A stretch of 25,290 nt of DNA. Source: a virus. Positions 7,862 through 14,866 of this stretch are shown piece after piece (position 1 is the first letter of the stretch; each line of letters begins with the position of its first letter). The notes under the pieces are model-generated. The model saw only the letters and a program-made list of their open reading frames with translations, ran no database searches and was not told where the DNA came from. Where the stretch lies: IMG/VR virus record IMGVR_UViG_3300025632_000067, positions 1 to 25,290 of that record, one strand, 5' to 3'. The position numbers were made by a program, and so were the translations under genes.

Positions 7862-7992
7862 TCTTTTTCTTGTTTAAGTCTTTTAAATGCTTCGCTAAAT
7901 GTATCAGGAAACTTATATTTACCCTTTGCTTGTTGTACTACTTCTGCTTTGCTATCTGTTACTGCTAATAAATCTAATATCTGCTTTATCAT
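7849..7992 (-). CDS. Small protein, 47 aa, upstream of the tape measure gene
   Basis: The frame runs from ATG 7992 (MIKQILDLLAVTDSKAEVVQ) to TAA 7851-7849, overlapping the tape measure start by 13 nt and starting 1 nt after the preceding tail gene. It is predicted helical, ending in a Lys/Glu-rich helix (FKRLKQEKEWRK). The close packing supports expression. The function is not recognised. Its position just before the tape measure is where tail chaperones often sit, but the frameshifted chaperone is found elsewhere in this genome. Confidence 0.6.
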   Translation of the reverse strand: MIKQILDLLAVTDSKAEVVQQAKGKYKFPDTFSEAFKRLKQEKEWRK

Positions 7993-7993
7993 T

Positions 7994-10015
7994 TTATACT
8001 TCGTTTAATAGTTCTAATTCAGATTTTCCATTTTCTAAATTTGTTGTTATTGAATTAATCTTATAAGAAACCCCACTAACTATAAAAGTATCTAAAAGAT
8101 TATAATTTAATAAAATTCTTAAAGGTAAATAAGCAGTCATTTTTATAATTCTTCTTTTTAAATTAAATACATCTTGTATATAGCTTGAATAATAGTTTTC
8201 AAACAAACTTTGTGTATTTACATTTGGATTTTCTCTTAAATTATATTCACTAACCTCTTCACCGAAATGTAATGACTGAACACTTAATGTAATCCCATTT
8301 TGATTTAAAGGTATATAGTAAGTAGTTAATCGGCTATGACCTCCATCTTCATTTACAAAAGATAAAGGAGTGCCCCCAGTTTGACTATTCGCATAATGAA
8401 TTAAAGGCTTGCCAATGTAAGGCTCTAAACTATCATCTACAAAATAACCATATTGAATTGTTGTTAGTACATTTGTTTCTAAATTAGGCAGCCTTTCGTA
8501 TTGTATTTTTTGAAATGGCAATGTTACTTTATAAACATCACCCACCCAGTTTTGCTTCTCTTCTCCTTTATATTTTAACTCCCCAAACTGCTTTGCATTT
8601 AATTGATTAAATATTGAAGCTAAAAAAGTTTCATAATCTGAATATTCAAAATCAATTTGTTTATAAGGCAACGCAACATTAGCACTTGATTTATTTACAT
8701 CAATAAATTTAGTTATATCATAAGATGCACCAGATGAGTAAAAACTATCTAATGTTTTAACCACAATAATACCATCTTCTACATAAGCAGTTAAATTAAA
8801 CATCTTAAAAATACCAGTTAGAAAATCAATTACTTTTATTTCAGGTAATTGTTGAGTTGGATAAAAACTAAAGGTTGAAGGAATTAAAACGCTTGTAGCA
8901 GTAAAACTTTCAGTAGTTGCTCCTTGTGTAAATTCCCATACAACAGATGAGAATGTAATTGAAAATTCAGAAATTAAAGTTATTGAGTAGTTCCCATTAT
9001 GAACCCTACCCAAGTCAACCGTATAATTACCTACTAAATTATTTTCTTGCTCTAAAATCTCTCCATCTTTATAAACGATAACAGAATAAGGATTTGTTGA
9101 TGCAGTTGATATTATTACTTCTGAAAAAGTTGGAGAAGAAACATCTACGGATATTGTAGTTCCATCTGATTCTATGTTAGAAATACTTAAACTTCCAACA
9201 TTAAAATTATTAACAACTTTCGAAAATGTTTGAGGTGCAATTCCACTTTCAACATTTCCCTTCTTTCTATGCATCCACATATAAAGATTATGCCAAGCAG
9301 AATTTGAATCACTAAAAAAATCAGAACTAAATTTAATTTTGTAGTTTTCTTCTATTGCTTTTATAATCAAATGCAATCTTATGGAATATTTTAATTGACT
9401 CCATAATACTCCGTGCTCGTTACCAGCTCCAGAATGATAGTAAAGGTTGCTTGAATTATCGTGTGCGTGTCCACTTGTACTATCATAAAACAATCTATCT
9501 GTGTGAGTTATTAAAGGGGTAATAATAGCACTTGTATATGTAACCCCTCCAACAGTTTTATTAAATCCGTTTTGAAGATATACTCTTACATAAGTATCAT
9601 CATAGGTTACAGTAAAATTGTCCAACCAACTTAAAGCACTTAATTTGTCCTCGCCAACTAAATCTTTTAAATTTACGGTTTCTCCAAAGAAAGTAATTCT
9701 ATAAACATCTGCTTTATTATTTTTTAAGTCAACGCCATTTAATTGTATAAAGCCATTTCTAAAAGGTAAACTATTTAATTCTATGTTTGCAGAAACTTTT
9801 ACACGTGCATCAAAACCATTTTCAATATCAAAGTTATAATAATGTTTAAATATTTTATTATTAACTTTTGAAGCTGGTACTGTAAATGATTTAGAGAAGT
9901 CTGTAAATATCTTTGCTGGGTCTTTTGCATTCTGTATAGACTGCGTTAAACTTACAGATTCATCTTTAAACATATCCACTCTTTGACCATCTATATATAA
10001 TTGAATTGTTTGCAT
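7994..10015 (-). CDS. Large tail structural protein, probable tail tip/hub component
   Basis: A 673-residue protein. The N-terminus (MQTIQLYIDGQRVDMFKDES, then SLTQSIQNAKDPAKIFTDFS and SFTVPASKVNNKIFKHYYNF, about 1-68) is a block I associate with large tail proteins of Bacteroidota siphophages; the rest is beta-rich, with a centre rich in Ser/Thr/Asn (about 270-370) and a C-terminal segment LRILLNYNLLDTFIVSGVSYKINSI. No enzyme motif is visible. It lies between another tail protein and the tape measure, so it is probably part of the tail tip, hub or distal tail complex. It directly follows the upstream gene with no gap. Confidence 0.65.
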   Translation of the reverse strand: MQTIQLYIDGQRVDMFKDESVSLTQSIQNAKDPAKIFTDFSKSFTVPASKVNNKIFKHYYNFDIENGFDARVKVSANIELNSLPFRNGFIQLNGVDLKNNKADVYRITFFGETVNLKDLVGEDKLSALSWLDNFTVTYDDTYVRVYLQNGFNKTVGGVTYTSAIITPLITHTDRLFYDSTSGHAHDNSSNLYYHSGAGNEHGVLWSQLKYSIRLHLIIKAIEENYKIKFSSDFFSDSNSAWHNLYMWMHRKKGNVESGIAPQTFSKVVNNFNVGSLSISNIESDGTTISVDVSSPTFSEVIISTASTNPYSVIVYKDGEILEQENNLVGNYTVDLGRVHNGNYSITLISEFSITFSSVVWEFTQGATTESFTATSVLIPSTFSFYPTQQLPEIKVIDFLTGIFKMFNLTAYVEDGIIVVKTLDSFYSSGASYDITKFIDVNKSSANVALPYKQIDFEYSDYETFLASIFNQLNAKQFGELKYKGEEKQNWVGDVYKVTLPFQKIQYERLPNLETNVLTTIQYGYFVDDSLEPYIGKPLIHYANSQTGGTPLSFVNEDGGHSRLTTYYIPLNQNGITLSVQSLHFGEEVSEYNLRENPNVNTQSLFENYYSSYIQDVFNLKRRIIKMTAYLPLRILLNYNLLDTFIVSGVSYKINSITTNLENGKSELELLNEV

Positions 10016-11098
10016 TTATCTAATATTGTTTATAGTGTCGTAAGCAAATGATAAATCTAATTTGTAGTCTACTAATTTATCGTTAACACTTGTTTTAAAA
10101 GTTAAACTCTTTGTATCTACATTCATAGGTGTTGTTACATCATCCATCTCCATCCAAACTTGCTCACTTAATAAAAGTTCCTGCATAACCTCATTATAAC
10201 TTTCATCAACGTATCCTGTGTTTAACGTTATCTTCTTATTACCTTGTACATTAAAAGTCTGGTATTGGTGTGAAAGCCTATCATAAGTACCTACACTTGT
10301 AATAAAATTAGATTTGTATTTTTCTGTTGTTGTACTTAAACTTTCAATAGACTTTTTAAAGAACCATAAATCTTGTATTGCACCAAACCTGTTCACAAAC
10401 CTAACTTTAGCAGGTGTATATCTACACTCGCTTATTGTTTTAACATCTATCCTGTCAGTTGAATTAGTACCCTCTATAATAATTGCATCAACACCATTTA
10501 AGTCTATATTGTCATCAAACCTTTGAATACATAGATTGCCCTCAAAAATACCACCATCACTTTCTACTCTATCTTTAAAACCATCTTGGTTTTTCCCTAT
10601 GTAATAAATATTATTTGCAACGCTTGTTGTTATATTTTCAGAACTTACAATCTCGCCACTTTTAAGATAGGTAACTCTACTTGTTTCGTTTCTGTCTATT
10701 GGTATTCTTACGTCACTATCCTCTAATCTATAAATAATATTATTGCTTTGTAAGTAACTTCTACCATTTAAAACACCATCAGGCTCTTCAAAATATGTAT
10801 AACCATCATTCATAAAACCACCATCTGATAAGGTTGATAGAGGTAAATCATATGAATTTAAAAACGTTAATGTGTAATAATAAGGCACACTATGTGTGCT
10901 ATCTGTATCAACGCTTAAATCAAGGTAATCTCTAAACAATTCTGAAACCTCAAATAAAACAGAAGAAGCTGCAGATGTTGTTTTTTCTAAAGTGTAAATA
11001 ATTGAACTATCTACTACTAATTCTAATTGAACTTTAACTGCGTTTGTAGGTGCAGTTGCTGAAATGTATTTCGGACTTCTTAAATATATGTTCGCCAT
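10016..11098 (-). CDS. Tail structural protein, unknown exact role
   Basis: A 360-residue, beta-rich protein (MANIYLRSPKYISATAPTNA at the start). It contains CRYTPAKVRFVNRFGAIQDL (about 218-237), WFFKKSIESL and a C-terminal block with KSLTFKTSVNDKLVDYKLDL, features that recur in a tail-region protein family of Bacteroidota phages. The start codon shares a base with the stop of the preceding HK97-gp10-like gene (TAATG) and its stop abuts the next large tail gene, so the two large tail proteins are likely made together. A baseplate or tail-tip partner is plausible. I see no catalytic or membrane motif. Confidence 0.6.
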   Translation of the reverse strand: MANIYLRSPKYISATAPTNAVKVQLELVVDSSIIYTLEKTTSAASSVLFEVSELFRDYLDLSVDTDSTHSVPYYYTLTFLNSYDLPLSTLSDGGFMNDGYTYFEEPDGVLNGRSYLQSNNIIYRLEDSDVRIPIDRNETSRVTYLKSGEIVSSENITTSVANNIYYIGKNQDGFKDRVESDGGIFEGNLCIQRFDDNIDLNGVDAIIIEGTNSTDRIDVKTISECRYTPAKVRFVNRFGAIQDLWFFKKSIESLSTTTEKYKSNFITSVGTYDRLSHQYQTFNVQGNKKITLNTGYVDESYNEVMQELLLSEQVWMEMDDVTTPMNVDTKSLTFKTSVNDKLVDYKLDLSFAYDTINNIR

Positions 11099-11613
11099 TA
11101 TTTCTTTAAATTATCTTTTGTTGTTGTAGTTAATAGCTTCTCCATATCTAATCTAAACGCTTTAACTAAATCTTCATCTAAATTCTTAAATGCTTTTTCA
11201 AATGGTTTTGTAAAGAATAAACTTGGTTTGATGCCATTATTGTAAATACTTCTTGCAATCATATATTGTAAACTCTTTCTGCTTATAAATTTACCATCCT
11301 TACCTCGCACCCCTTTTAAATTTCTTTTTACAATCCACTTGTCTAAACTTTTAACAGGCGGCATTTTATCTTTGTAACTATATGGAGTATTATATTTCTT
11401 CTTAACACCACTTACACCTTTGTCTTGAAAGATACCATAATCTTCCATTAAGAACTCTAATTGGAAACTATTTTTACTTTCCTTTACTTTATATTCAATA
11501 CTATTATAAAGTCGTTTAGAAGCGTTCTTTTTGCTTCGTGTTAAATTTGCTCTTGATTGTGATACAACATACTTTGCAAATCTATTCAATTCATCTGTAA
11601 CATTGCTTAACAT
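11098..11613 (-). CDS. HK97 gp10-like head-tail joining / tail completion protein
   Basis: A 171-residue basic protein. The core DYGIFQDKGVSGVKKKY (about 58-74) and the terminal half with SIYNNGIKPSLFFTKPFEKA (about 122-141) match the pattern of HK97-gp10-like neck or tail-completion proteins, in which a YG...D.G segment and a later P..F..PF..A helix are typical. The N-terminal SRANLTRSKKNASKRLYNSI segment is strongly basic. It overlaps the upstream gene by 7 nt and the downstream one by 1 nt. It would act at the head-tail joint or cap the tail tube. Confidence 0.7.
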   Translation of the reverse strand: MLSNVTDELNRFAKYVVSQSRANLTRSKKNASKRLYNSIEYKVKESKNSFQLEFLMEDYGIFQDKGVSGVKKKYNTPYSYKDKMPPVKSLDKWIVKRNLKGVRGKDGKFISRKSLQYMIARSIYNNGIKPSLFFTKPFEKAFKNLDEDLVKAFRLDMEKLLTTTTKDNLKK

Positions 11614-12062
11614 ATATTAGTATCATTTGGTATTATAACATCTAACGACAATGCCCAGCCTGCTAATTCATTTTCAAACCTATCATAAAAAGGTTCAAAC
11701 GTTGGTGTGCCATCTACTTGATATAAATCAACGTGTAAATTACCTCCTCTTAAAACTTGTACCAATTTATTTAATACTGCTAATTGTGTGTTTAATATAT
11801 CTTGTTCGTTGTTATTACCTACAAATATATCAACTACTTCTTCTTTACTAACATCAACAATATCCATCGACAGAATAGATAGATTAAAACGCAATACATT
11901 ATCTTCATTACTTGCAGTATTTATTATAATATGTGATAAAGGAAACAAAGTTTGTTTGCCTAAATCTATTCTTGTAATATCTCCCGTAGTAACTGTATTT
12001 ACATTTGGGTCTGATAATAGTTGTTCTTTTATCGTTTCTGTAACTTTATAAAAACCTTGCAT
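11607..12062 (-). CDS. Tail terminator-like / neck protein
   Basis: A 151-residue protein of alpha/beta composition: N-terminal helix (KVTETIKEQLLSDPNVNTVT), strands around FPLSHIIINTASNEDNVLRF and LSILSMDIVDVSKEEVVDIF, helix TQLAVLNKLVQVL, and a C-terminal strand AGWALSLDVIIPND. Size, fold pattern and position between the tail chaperone and the gp10-like gene fit tail terminator proteins, but this is inferred from context. Its ATG shares one base with the stop of the -1-frame chaperone product (TAATG), which ties its translation to frameshifting ribosomes. Confidence 0.55.
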   Translation of the reverse strand: MQGFYKVTETIKEQLLSDPNVNTVTTGDITRIDLGKQTLFPLSHIIINTASNEDNVLRFNLSILSMDIVDVSKEEVVDIFVGNNNEQDILNTQLAVLNKLVQVLRGGNLHVDLYQVDGTPTFEPFYDRFENELAGWALSLDVIIPNDTNIC

Positions 12063-12795
12063 TAGAATTTATTTTTTATTTGTTGTGCTTCTAATTGTGC
12101 TTTCTCTTTCATAAAAGATAACATAGTGAAACATTGATTAACATTTAATTTAGTGATATCTTCAAACTTTGTAATATCTCCGTTAGCGAGTCCATAAATT
12201 GATTGATACCAACCCCACTTTCTTGAGAAGTTGGATGCTGCAGATAAATCTCCATTTCCTGTTTGTCCAAAGAGTTCAGAGTATGCATCGATAACTCCCT
12301 CCCTAAATGATAAAAAAAAACAATAGAACCTAATGCAGCACCTAAAGGCATATCCTTCATTTTATCCTCATTGCCTACTTCGTATTCTACAATGTTGTAT
12401 CTACCTGCTTTGTCTGTAACAATTGTTCTGTATAGTACATTCATTGCATAGTGCATATTTTCCCAATTACCAATATGATTATCTAAATCAATATACTCTC
12501 CTAAACTCATTTCGTTTAAGTCAGGGATAAAACCATAATCAACACCATTCATTTTAAACTTTGTTTGGTGGTTAGGTTGTGTATTTAATAACTCATCTAA
12601 AATACCTAATATAGTCTTAACACTTGACATCTTTAATTTGTAACTATCACTTAACGGGATGCCACAAAATATCTCAATCATTTTAGCATCTAAAAAAGAA
12701 CTATCTTCATTGTTTTCTGCTATCTTTAAAAACTTTTGATATTGACCTAAAGTAATATCGTTTAATGTTGTTGGTACATTTATTTCTATCTTCAT
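12062..12795 (-). CDS. Tail assembly chaperone, -1 frameshift long form (gpG-gpT type)
   Basis: After about 161 codons in the frame starting at ATG 12795, a slip back by one base at the T9 run opens an 83-codon extension ending at TAA 12064-12062, for a product of about 244 residues. The extension looks like a real domain: FREGVIDAYSELFGQTGNGD, then KWGWYQSIYGLANGD and a helical end MLSFMKEKAQLEAQQIKNKF. Its stop codon overlaps the next gene start by one base (TAATG), as at other junctions here, while the zero-frame stop at 12145 leaves an 82-nt gap. Short/long chaperone pairs made by frameshift are the rule in siphophages; they hold the tape measure during tail assembly. A homopolymer length error is the main alternative. 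Confidence 0.75.
12145..12795 (-). CDS. Tail assembly chaperone, zero-frame short form (gpG type)
   Basis: A 216-residue product beginning MKIEINVPTTLNDITLGQYQ. The first 160 residues contain FLKIAENNEDSSFLDAKMIE, FIPDLNEMSLGEYIDLDNHI, ENMHYAMNVLYRTIV and MPLGAALGSIVFF, a layout seen in a conserved protein next to the terminase in Bacteroidota phages. Beyond the T9 slip site (after residue 161) the zero frame continues for 55 codons with sequence that looks less constrained. The gene starts 21 nt after the small ORF behind the large terminase, with the TTGTAATATA motif 3 nt before ATG. Confidence 0.75.
   Translation of the reverse strand: MKIEINVPTTLNDITLGQYQKFLKIAENNEDSSFLDAKMIEIFCGIPLSDSYKLKMSSVKTILGILDELLNTQPNHQTKFKMNGVDYGFIPDLNEMSLGEYIDLDNHIGNWENMHYAMNVLYRTIVTDKAGRYNIVEYEVGNEDKMKDMPLGAALGSIVFFYHLGRELSMHTLNSLDKQEMEIYLQHPTSQESGVGINQFMDSLTEILQSLKISLN
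12312..12320 (-). promoter_or_regulatory. Slippery T9 run for -1 frameshift
   Basis: On the minus strand the codons read GTT TTT TTT TAT, so a T TTT TTT heptamer is in the correct phase for tandem slippage. Slipping back one base gives TTT TTA TCA TTT AGG and the conserved-looking T domain. I cannot judge a downstream stimulatory structure by eye. Confidence 0.7.
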
Positions 12796-12798
12796 ATA

Positions 12799-12808
12799 TA
12801 TATTACAA
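12799..12808 (-). promoter_or_regulatory. TTGTAATATA motif, late start-site element
   Basis: Exact 10-mer on the minus strand, 3 nt before the tail chaperone ATG at 12795. Confidence 0.5.
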
Positions 12809-12816
12809 TTATTTAA

Positions 12817-12969
12817 CTATAATTTATGGAAAAAGCCAATACAATTTTCGTATGCTTTTGTAAGTAACAAATATTGTTGAGGTGTTTTAGGTTTTGCTAT
12901 TCTAACTTCTTTATTTGCCTTATGGTGTATATAGCATTCTATAACTGCTATCATTTGTTCGTTACTCAT
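12817..12969 (-). CDS. Small protein, 50 aa, downstream of large terminase
   Basis: The frame starts at ATG 12969, sharing its A with the terminase stop codon (TAATG), and ends at TAG 12819-12817. The product begins MSNEQMIAVIECYIHHKANK and is Lys-rich with two Cys (12 and 43). No domain is recognised. The one-base overlap with terminase and the following 21-nt gap to the chaperone gene support a real, co-translated gene. Confidence 0.6.
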   Translation of the reverse strand: MSNEQMIAVIECYIHHKANKEVRIAKPKTPQQYLLLTKAYENCIGFFHKL

Positions 12970-14180
12970 TATCGTATACTATAATTGCCTTTATTTGGAT
13001 TATCTAAATTGTATATTACATTATATCGTATTCCATCAATTGCGTGATTAAAGTCATCTAAATATAACTTACTACCTTTGTCTAAATAAACATAGTTGTT
13101 TAATTCTTTTGCTATGTTACTTGAGTTAGGTTCTACCACTATTTCAAAGTCTTGCATTGTTGTTACACCACTTTCAATAGTACCTTTTTTAACCGCTTGT
13201 ATATTTACTCCTTTGTATTTTAAGTCTGATATCAAACGTGGTTCAGCACTATCTGCTACGATTAAAGTTTTACCAACCCTACTTAATATTATCTGTGCCA
13301 ATTCTGTTGTACCTAAACCATTTCTGTACAAATGTTCCTTAACATATATCTTTCTTTTACTTTTATCAATAGCTACTTCTGTTAATGTATCAGGGTCAAT
13401 ACTGAATCCAAAGTCCATTCCGCAAGTTGTTTGTAAACCATCAGGATTAAACTCTCCAAATGACCAATTGGTAAATACAACACCCTCTGCTTTATCTAAC
13501 CAACCGCCTAATATTTTATGCTTGTATTTATTAGGGTTTGTTTCTCTTATGTTCTCAATGTTGTTTAAGAACGATTTGGGCAAGTTTAAGCGATTATCTA
13601 AATAAGTTGTATGAATATAACATACATCATCTTTAATGCCATTAAAACCCTCCTTAACACCTTTAGATTCAAAGAAGCGTTTATATATCCAATGTTCTTT
13701 TGTAGTTGGATTCAATATAAGTATAATTCTATTCTTTTGTACATTAGAACGTACTGATAAATCAATAGTATCAAATTCATTCTCATCTACCATTTCTTCT
13801 GCTTCATCTAATACCCAAGTTGATATACCTTGTAATGATTTAAGGTTTGCAGTTTGATTACCTGCACTTGTTTTAATACCTCTAAATAGTATTTTACTAC
13901 CTGTAACTATATTAGTTATTTCTTTACGATTGACATCAAATATACTATCTAAATTAAGTAGTTCTATCTTCTCTTTAAATTCAGGTATAATTGATAGTTC
14001 TGCAGAAGTCATTGTATATCTTGTATACAAACAATTGTAACCTTGTGATAAAGTATTCGTAGCTTCTATTAGTGTTGTACTAAAACTCTTGCTTGAACCT
14101 CTTCCACCTGTTACAATATAGTATCTTGCATTACTATCTTTTAAAGGTAAAAACTTTTCATTGATTATAATATCACTCAA
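12969..14180 (-). CDS. terL: Terminase large subunit
   Basis: A 403-residue packaging motor. The ATPase half has Walker A GGRGSSKS (25-32) and Walker B TWVLDEAEE with Asp125/Glu126; NPTTKEHWIYKRFF (157-170) resembles the coupling segment of Terminase_3 (PBSX/XtmB-like) enzymes. The nuclease half has acidic residues in the expected places: Asp256 in MDFGFSIDPD, Asp310 in VADSAEP and Asp382 in the C-terminal HAIDGIRY. It cuts concatemers and pumps DNA through the portal. The first codon of the frame after an in-frame stop is TTG at 14180, two bases past the small terminase stop, so a UUG start is inferred. It ends in TAATG, shared with a small ORF. Confidence 0.95.
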   Translation of the reverse strand: MSDIIINEKFLPLKDSNARYYIVTGGRGSSKSFSTTLIEATNTLSQGYNCLYTRYTMTSAELSIIPEFKEKIELLNLDSIFDVNRKEITNIVTGSKILFRGIKTSAGNQTANLKSLQGISTWVLDEAEEMVDENEFDTIDLSVRSNVQKNRIILILNPTTKEHWIYKRFFESKGVKEGFNGIKDDVCYIHTTYLDNRLNLPKSFLNNIENIRETNPNKYKHKILGGWLDKAEGVVFTNWSFGEFNPDGLQTTCGMDFGFSIDPDTLTEVAIDKSKRKIYVKEHLYRNGLGTTELAQIILSRVGKTLIVADSAEPRLISDLKYKGVNIQAVKKGTIESGVTTMQDFEIVVEPNSSNIAKELNNYVYLDKGSKLYLDDFNHAIDGIRYNVIYNLDNPNKGNYSIR

Positions 14181-14182
14181 AT

Positions 14183-14473
14183 CTATTCTGACTTTTTAAA
14201 ATGAATTACAGGTATATTCAACATCTCACCATTAGTTGTGATATCAACCTCATCTTTAGGTTTACCAATGTAGTATTCTAAAAATAATTTAGCTGCTTGC
14301 GTATCTTGGTCTTTAATTGCTTTTGTCTTAATCATTTTAATGACATCAATAACATCTTGTTTTGTTGCAGCTTCTTTTAATGCACTTCTATATTCGTTCT
14401 TACGTTTATCTATCTTACCTTCTTTGGCTTTGGTTGAGTGACCATTATTTCCGTTGTTCTTTCTGTTGTCCAT
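14183..14473 (-). CDS. terS: Probable terminase small subunit (short)
   Basis: A 96-residue protein, short for a small terminase. The N-terminus is basic and Asn/Gly-rich (NNGNNGHSTKAKEGKIDKRK), followed by helices EYRSALKEAATKQDVIDVIK and TQAAKLFLEYYIGKPKDEVD. The AAKLFLEY..GKPK pattern is common in small terminase-like proteins of Bacteroidota phages and prophages. It would recognise packaging sites on phage DNA. It lies directly before the large terminase and after a terminator, so it probably begins the late transcription unit. Confidence 0.7.
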   Translation of the reverse strand: MDNRKNNGNNGHSTKAKEGKIDKRKNEYRSALKEAATKQDVIDVIKMIKTKAIKDQDTQAAKLFLEYYIGKPKDEVDITTNGEMLNIPVIHFKKSE

Positions 14474-14503
14474 ATTCTAATACATTCTAACTATTTGATT
14501 AAT

Positions 14504-14513
14504 TATATTACAA
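14504..14513 (-). promoter_or_regulatory. TTGTAATATA motif, candidate late promoter
   Basis: Exact 10-mer on the minus strand, 30 nt upstream of the small terminase ATG and touching the T-tail of the terminator at 14512-14543. Unlike the other four copies it is not 3 nt from the start codon, which favours a promoter role for at least this copy. Confidence 0.45.
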
Positions 14514-14543
14514 AAAAAAGACTCTAATTTAATAGAGCCTTTT
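14512..14543 (-). terminator. Intrinsic terminator at early/late boundary
   Basis: On the minus strand an 11-bp stem AAAAGGCTCTA / TAGAGTCTTTT (one G-U pair) with a 6-nt loop runs into eight T residues. It begins about 10 bp past the stop of the 62-aa gene and separates it from the terminase genes. Confidence 0.85.
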
Positions 14544-14552
14544 AATTAAAGT

Positions 14553-14741
14553 TTAAAAAAGTACATTATCTAATTGTTCAATCCACTTTCTTATATTTCT
14601 TTTATTACAAGTACAAGGTTCATAATATTTATGATTGAAGTATTTAGAATGTAGTTCACACATTAACTTAAAATCTTCATTAGTCATTCTTGTTTTTGTA
14701 CGGTATTTAATACCTTGCCATATTATTTTATCTTCTACCAT
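14553..14741 (-). CDS. Small hypothetical protein, 62 aa
   Basis: The product begins MVEDKIIWQGIKYRTKTRMT and contains NHKYYEPCTCNKRNIRKWIE (about 36-55), with a CxC pair. It overlaps the end of the 43-aa gene before it by 7 nt and is followed by the terminator at 14512-14543, so it closes the sigma-factor operon. I do not recognise a function. The CxC pair with nearby His residues could bind a metal. Confidence 0.65.
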   Translation of the reverse strand: MVEDKIIWQGIKYRTKTRMTNEDFKLMCELHSKYFNHKYYEPCTCNKRNIRKWIEQLDNVLF

Positions 14742-14866
14742 AACTCAATATCATTTAATTGTTCTTGTCTTTTATCACACCCACAATCTTTTCCAAATAG
14801 TCTTTTAACAAGCCATTTAATTCCAGTGTAATATGTTATGCGTTCTATTAAATCTCCAAGTTTCAT
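14735..14866 (-). CDS. Small CGC-containing protein, 43 aa
   Basis: The ATG at 14866 overlaps the stop of the sigma-like gene (ATGA) and the TAG at 14737-14735 overlaps the next gene. The product MKLGDLIERITYYTGIKWLV... contains DCGCDKRQEQLN near residues 27-38. Short proteins with this MKLGD...TGIK...CGC...R...LN pattern recur in Bacteroidota phages; no function is known to me. The CxC pair might bind a metal. Confidence 0.7.
   Translation of the reverse strand: MKLGDLIERITYYTGIKWLVKRLFGKDCGCDKRQEQLNDIELW

Noticed and set aside
12145-12312. Zero-frame tail of the chaperone as the only functional C-terminus
   Set aside because: The -1 frame over the same bases gives a more domain-like sequence and a stop that overlaps the next start, so the zero-frame tail is kept only as the short form.
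13096-13605. Plus-strand ORF (169 codons) opposite the large terminase
   Set aside because: The terminase frame has clear Walker and nuclease motifs; the opposite frame shows no domain and is an antisense shadow.
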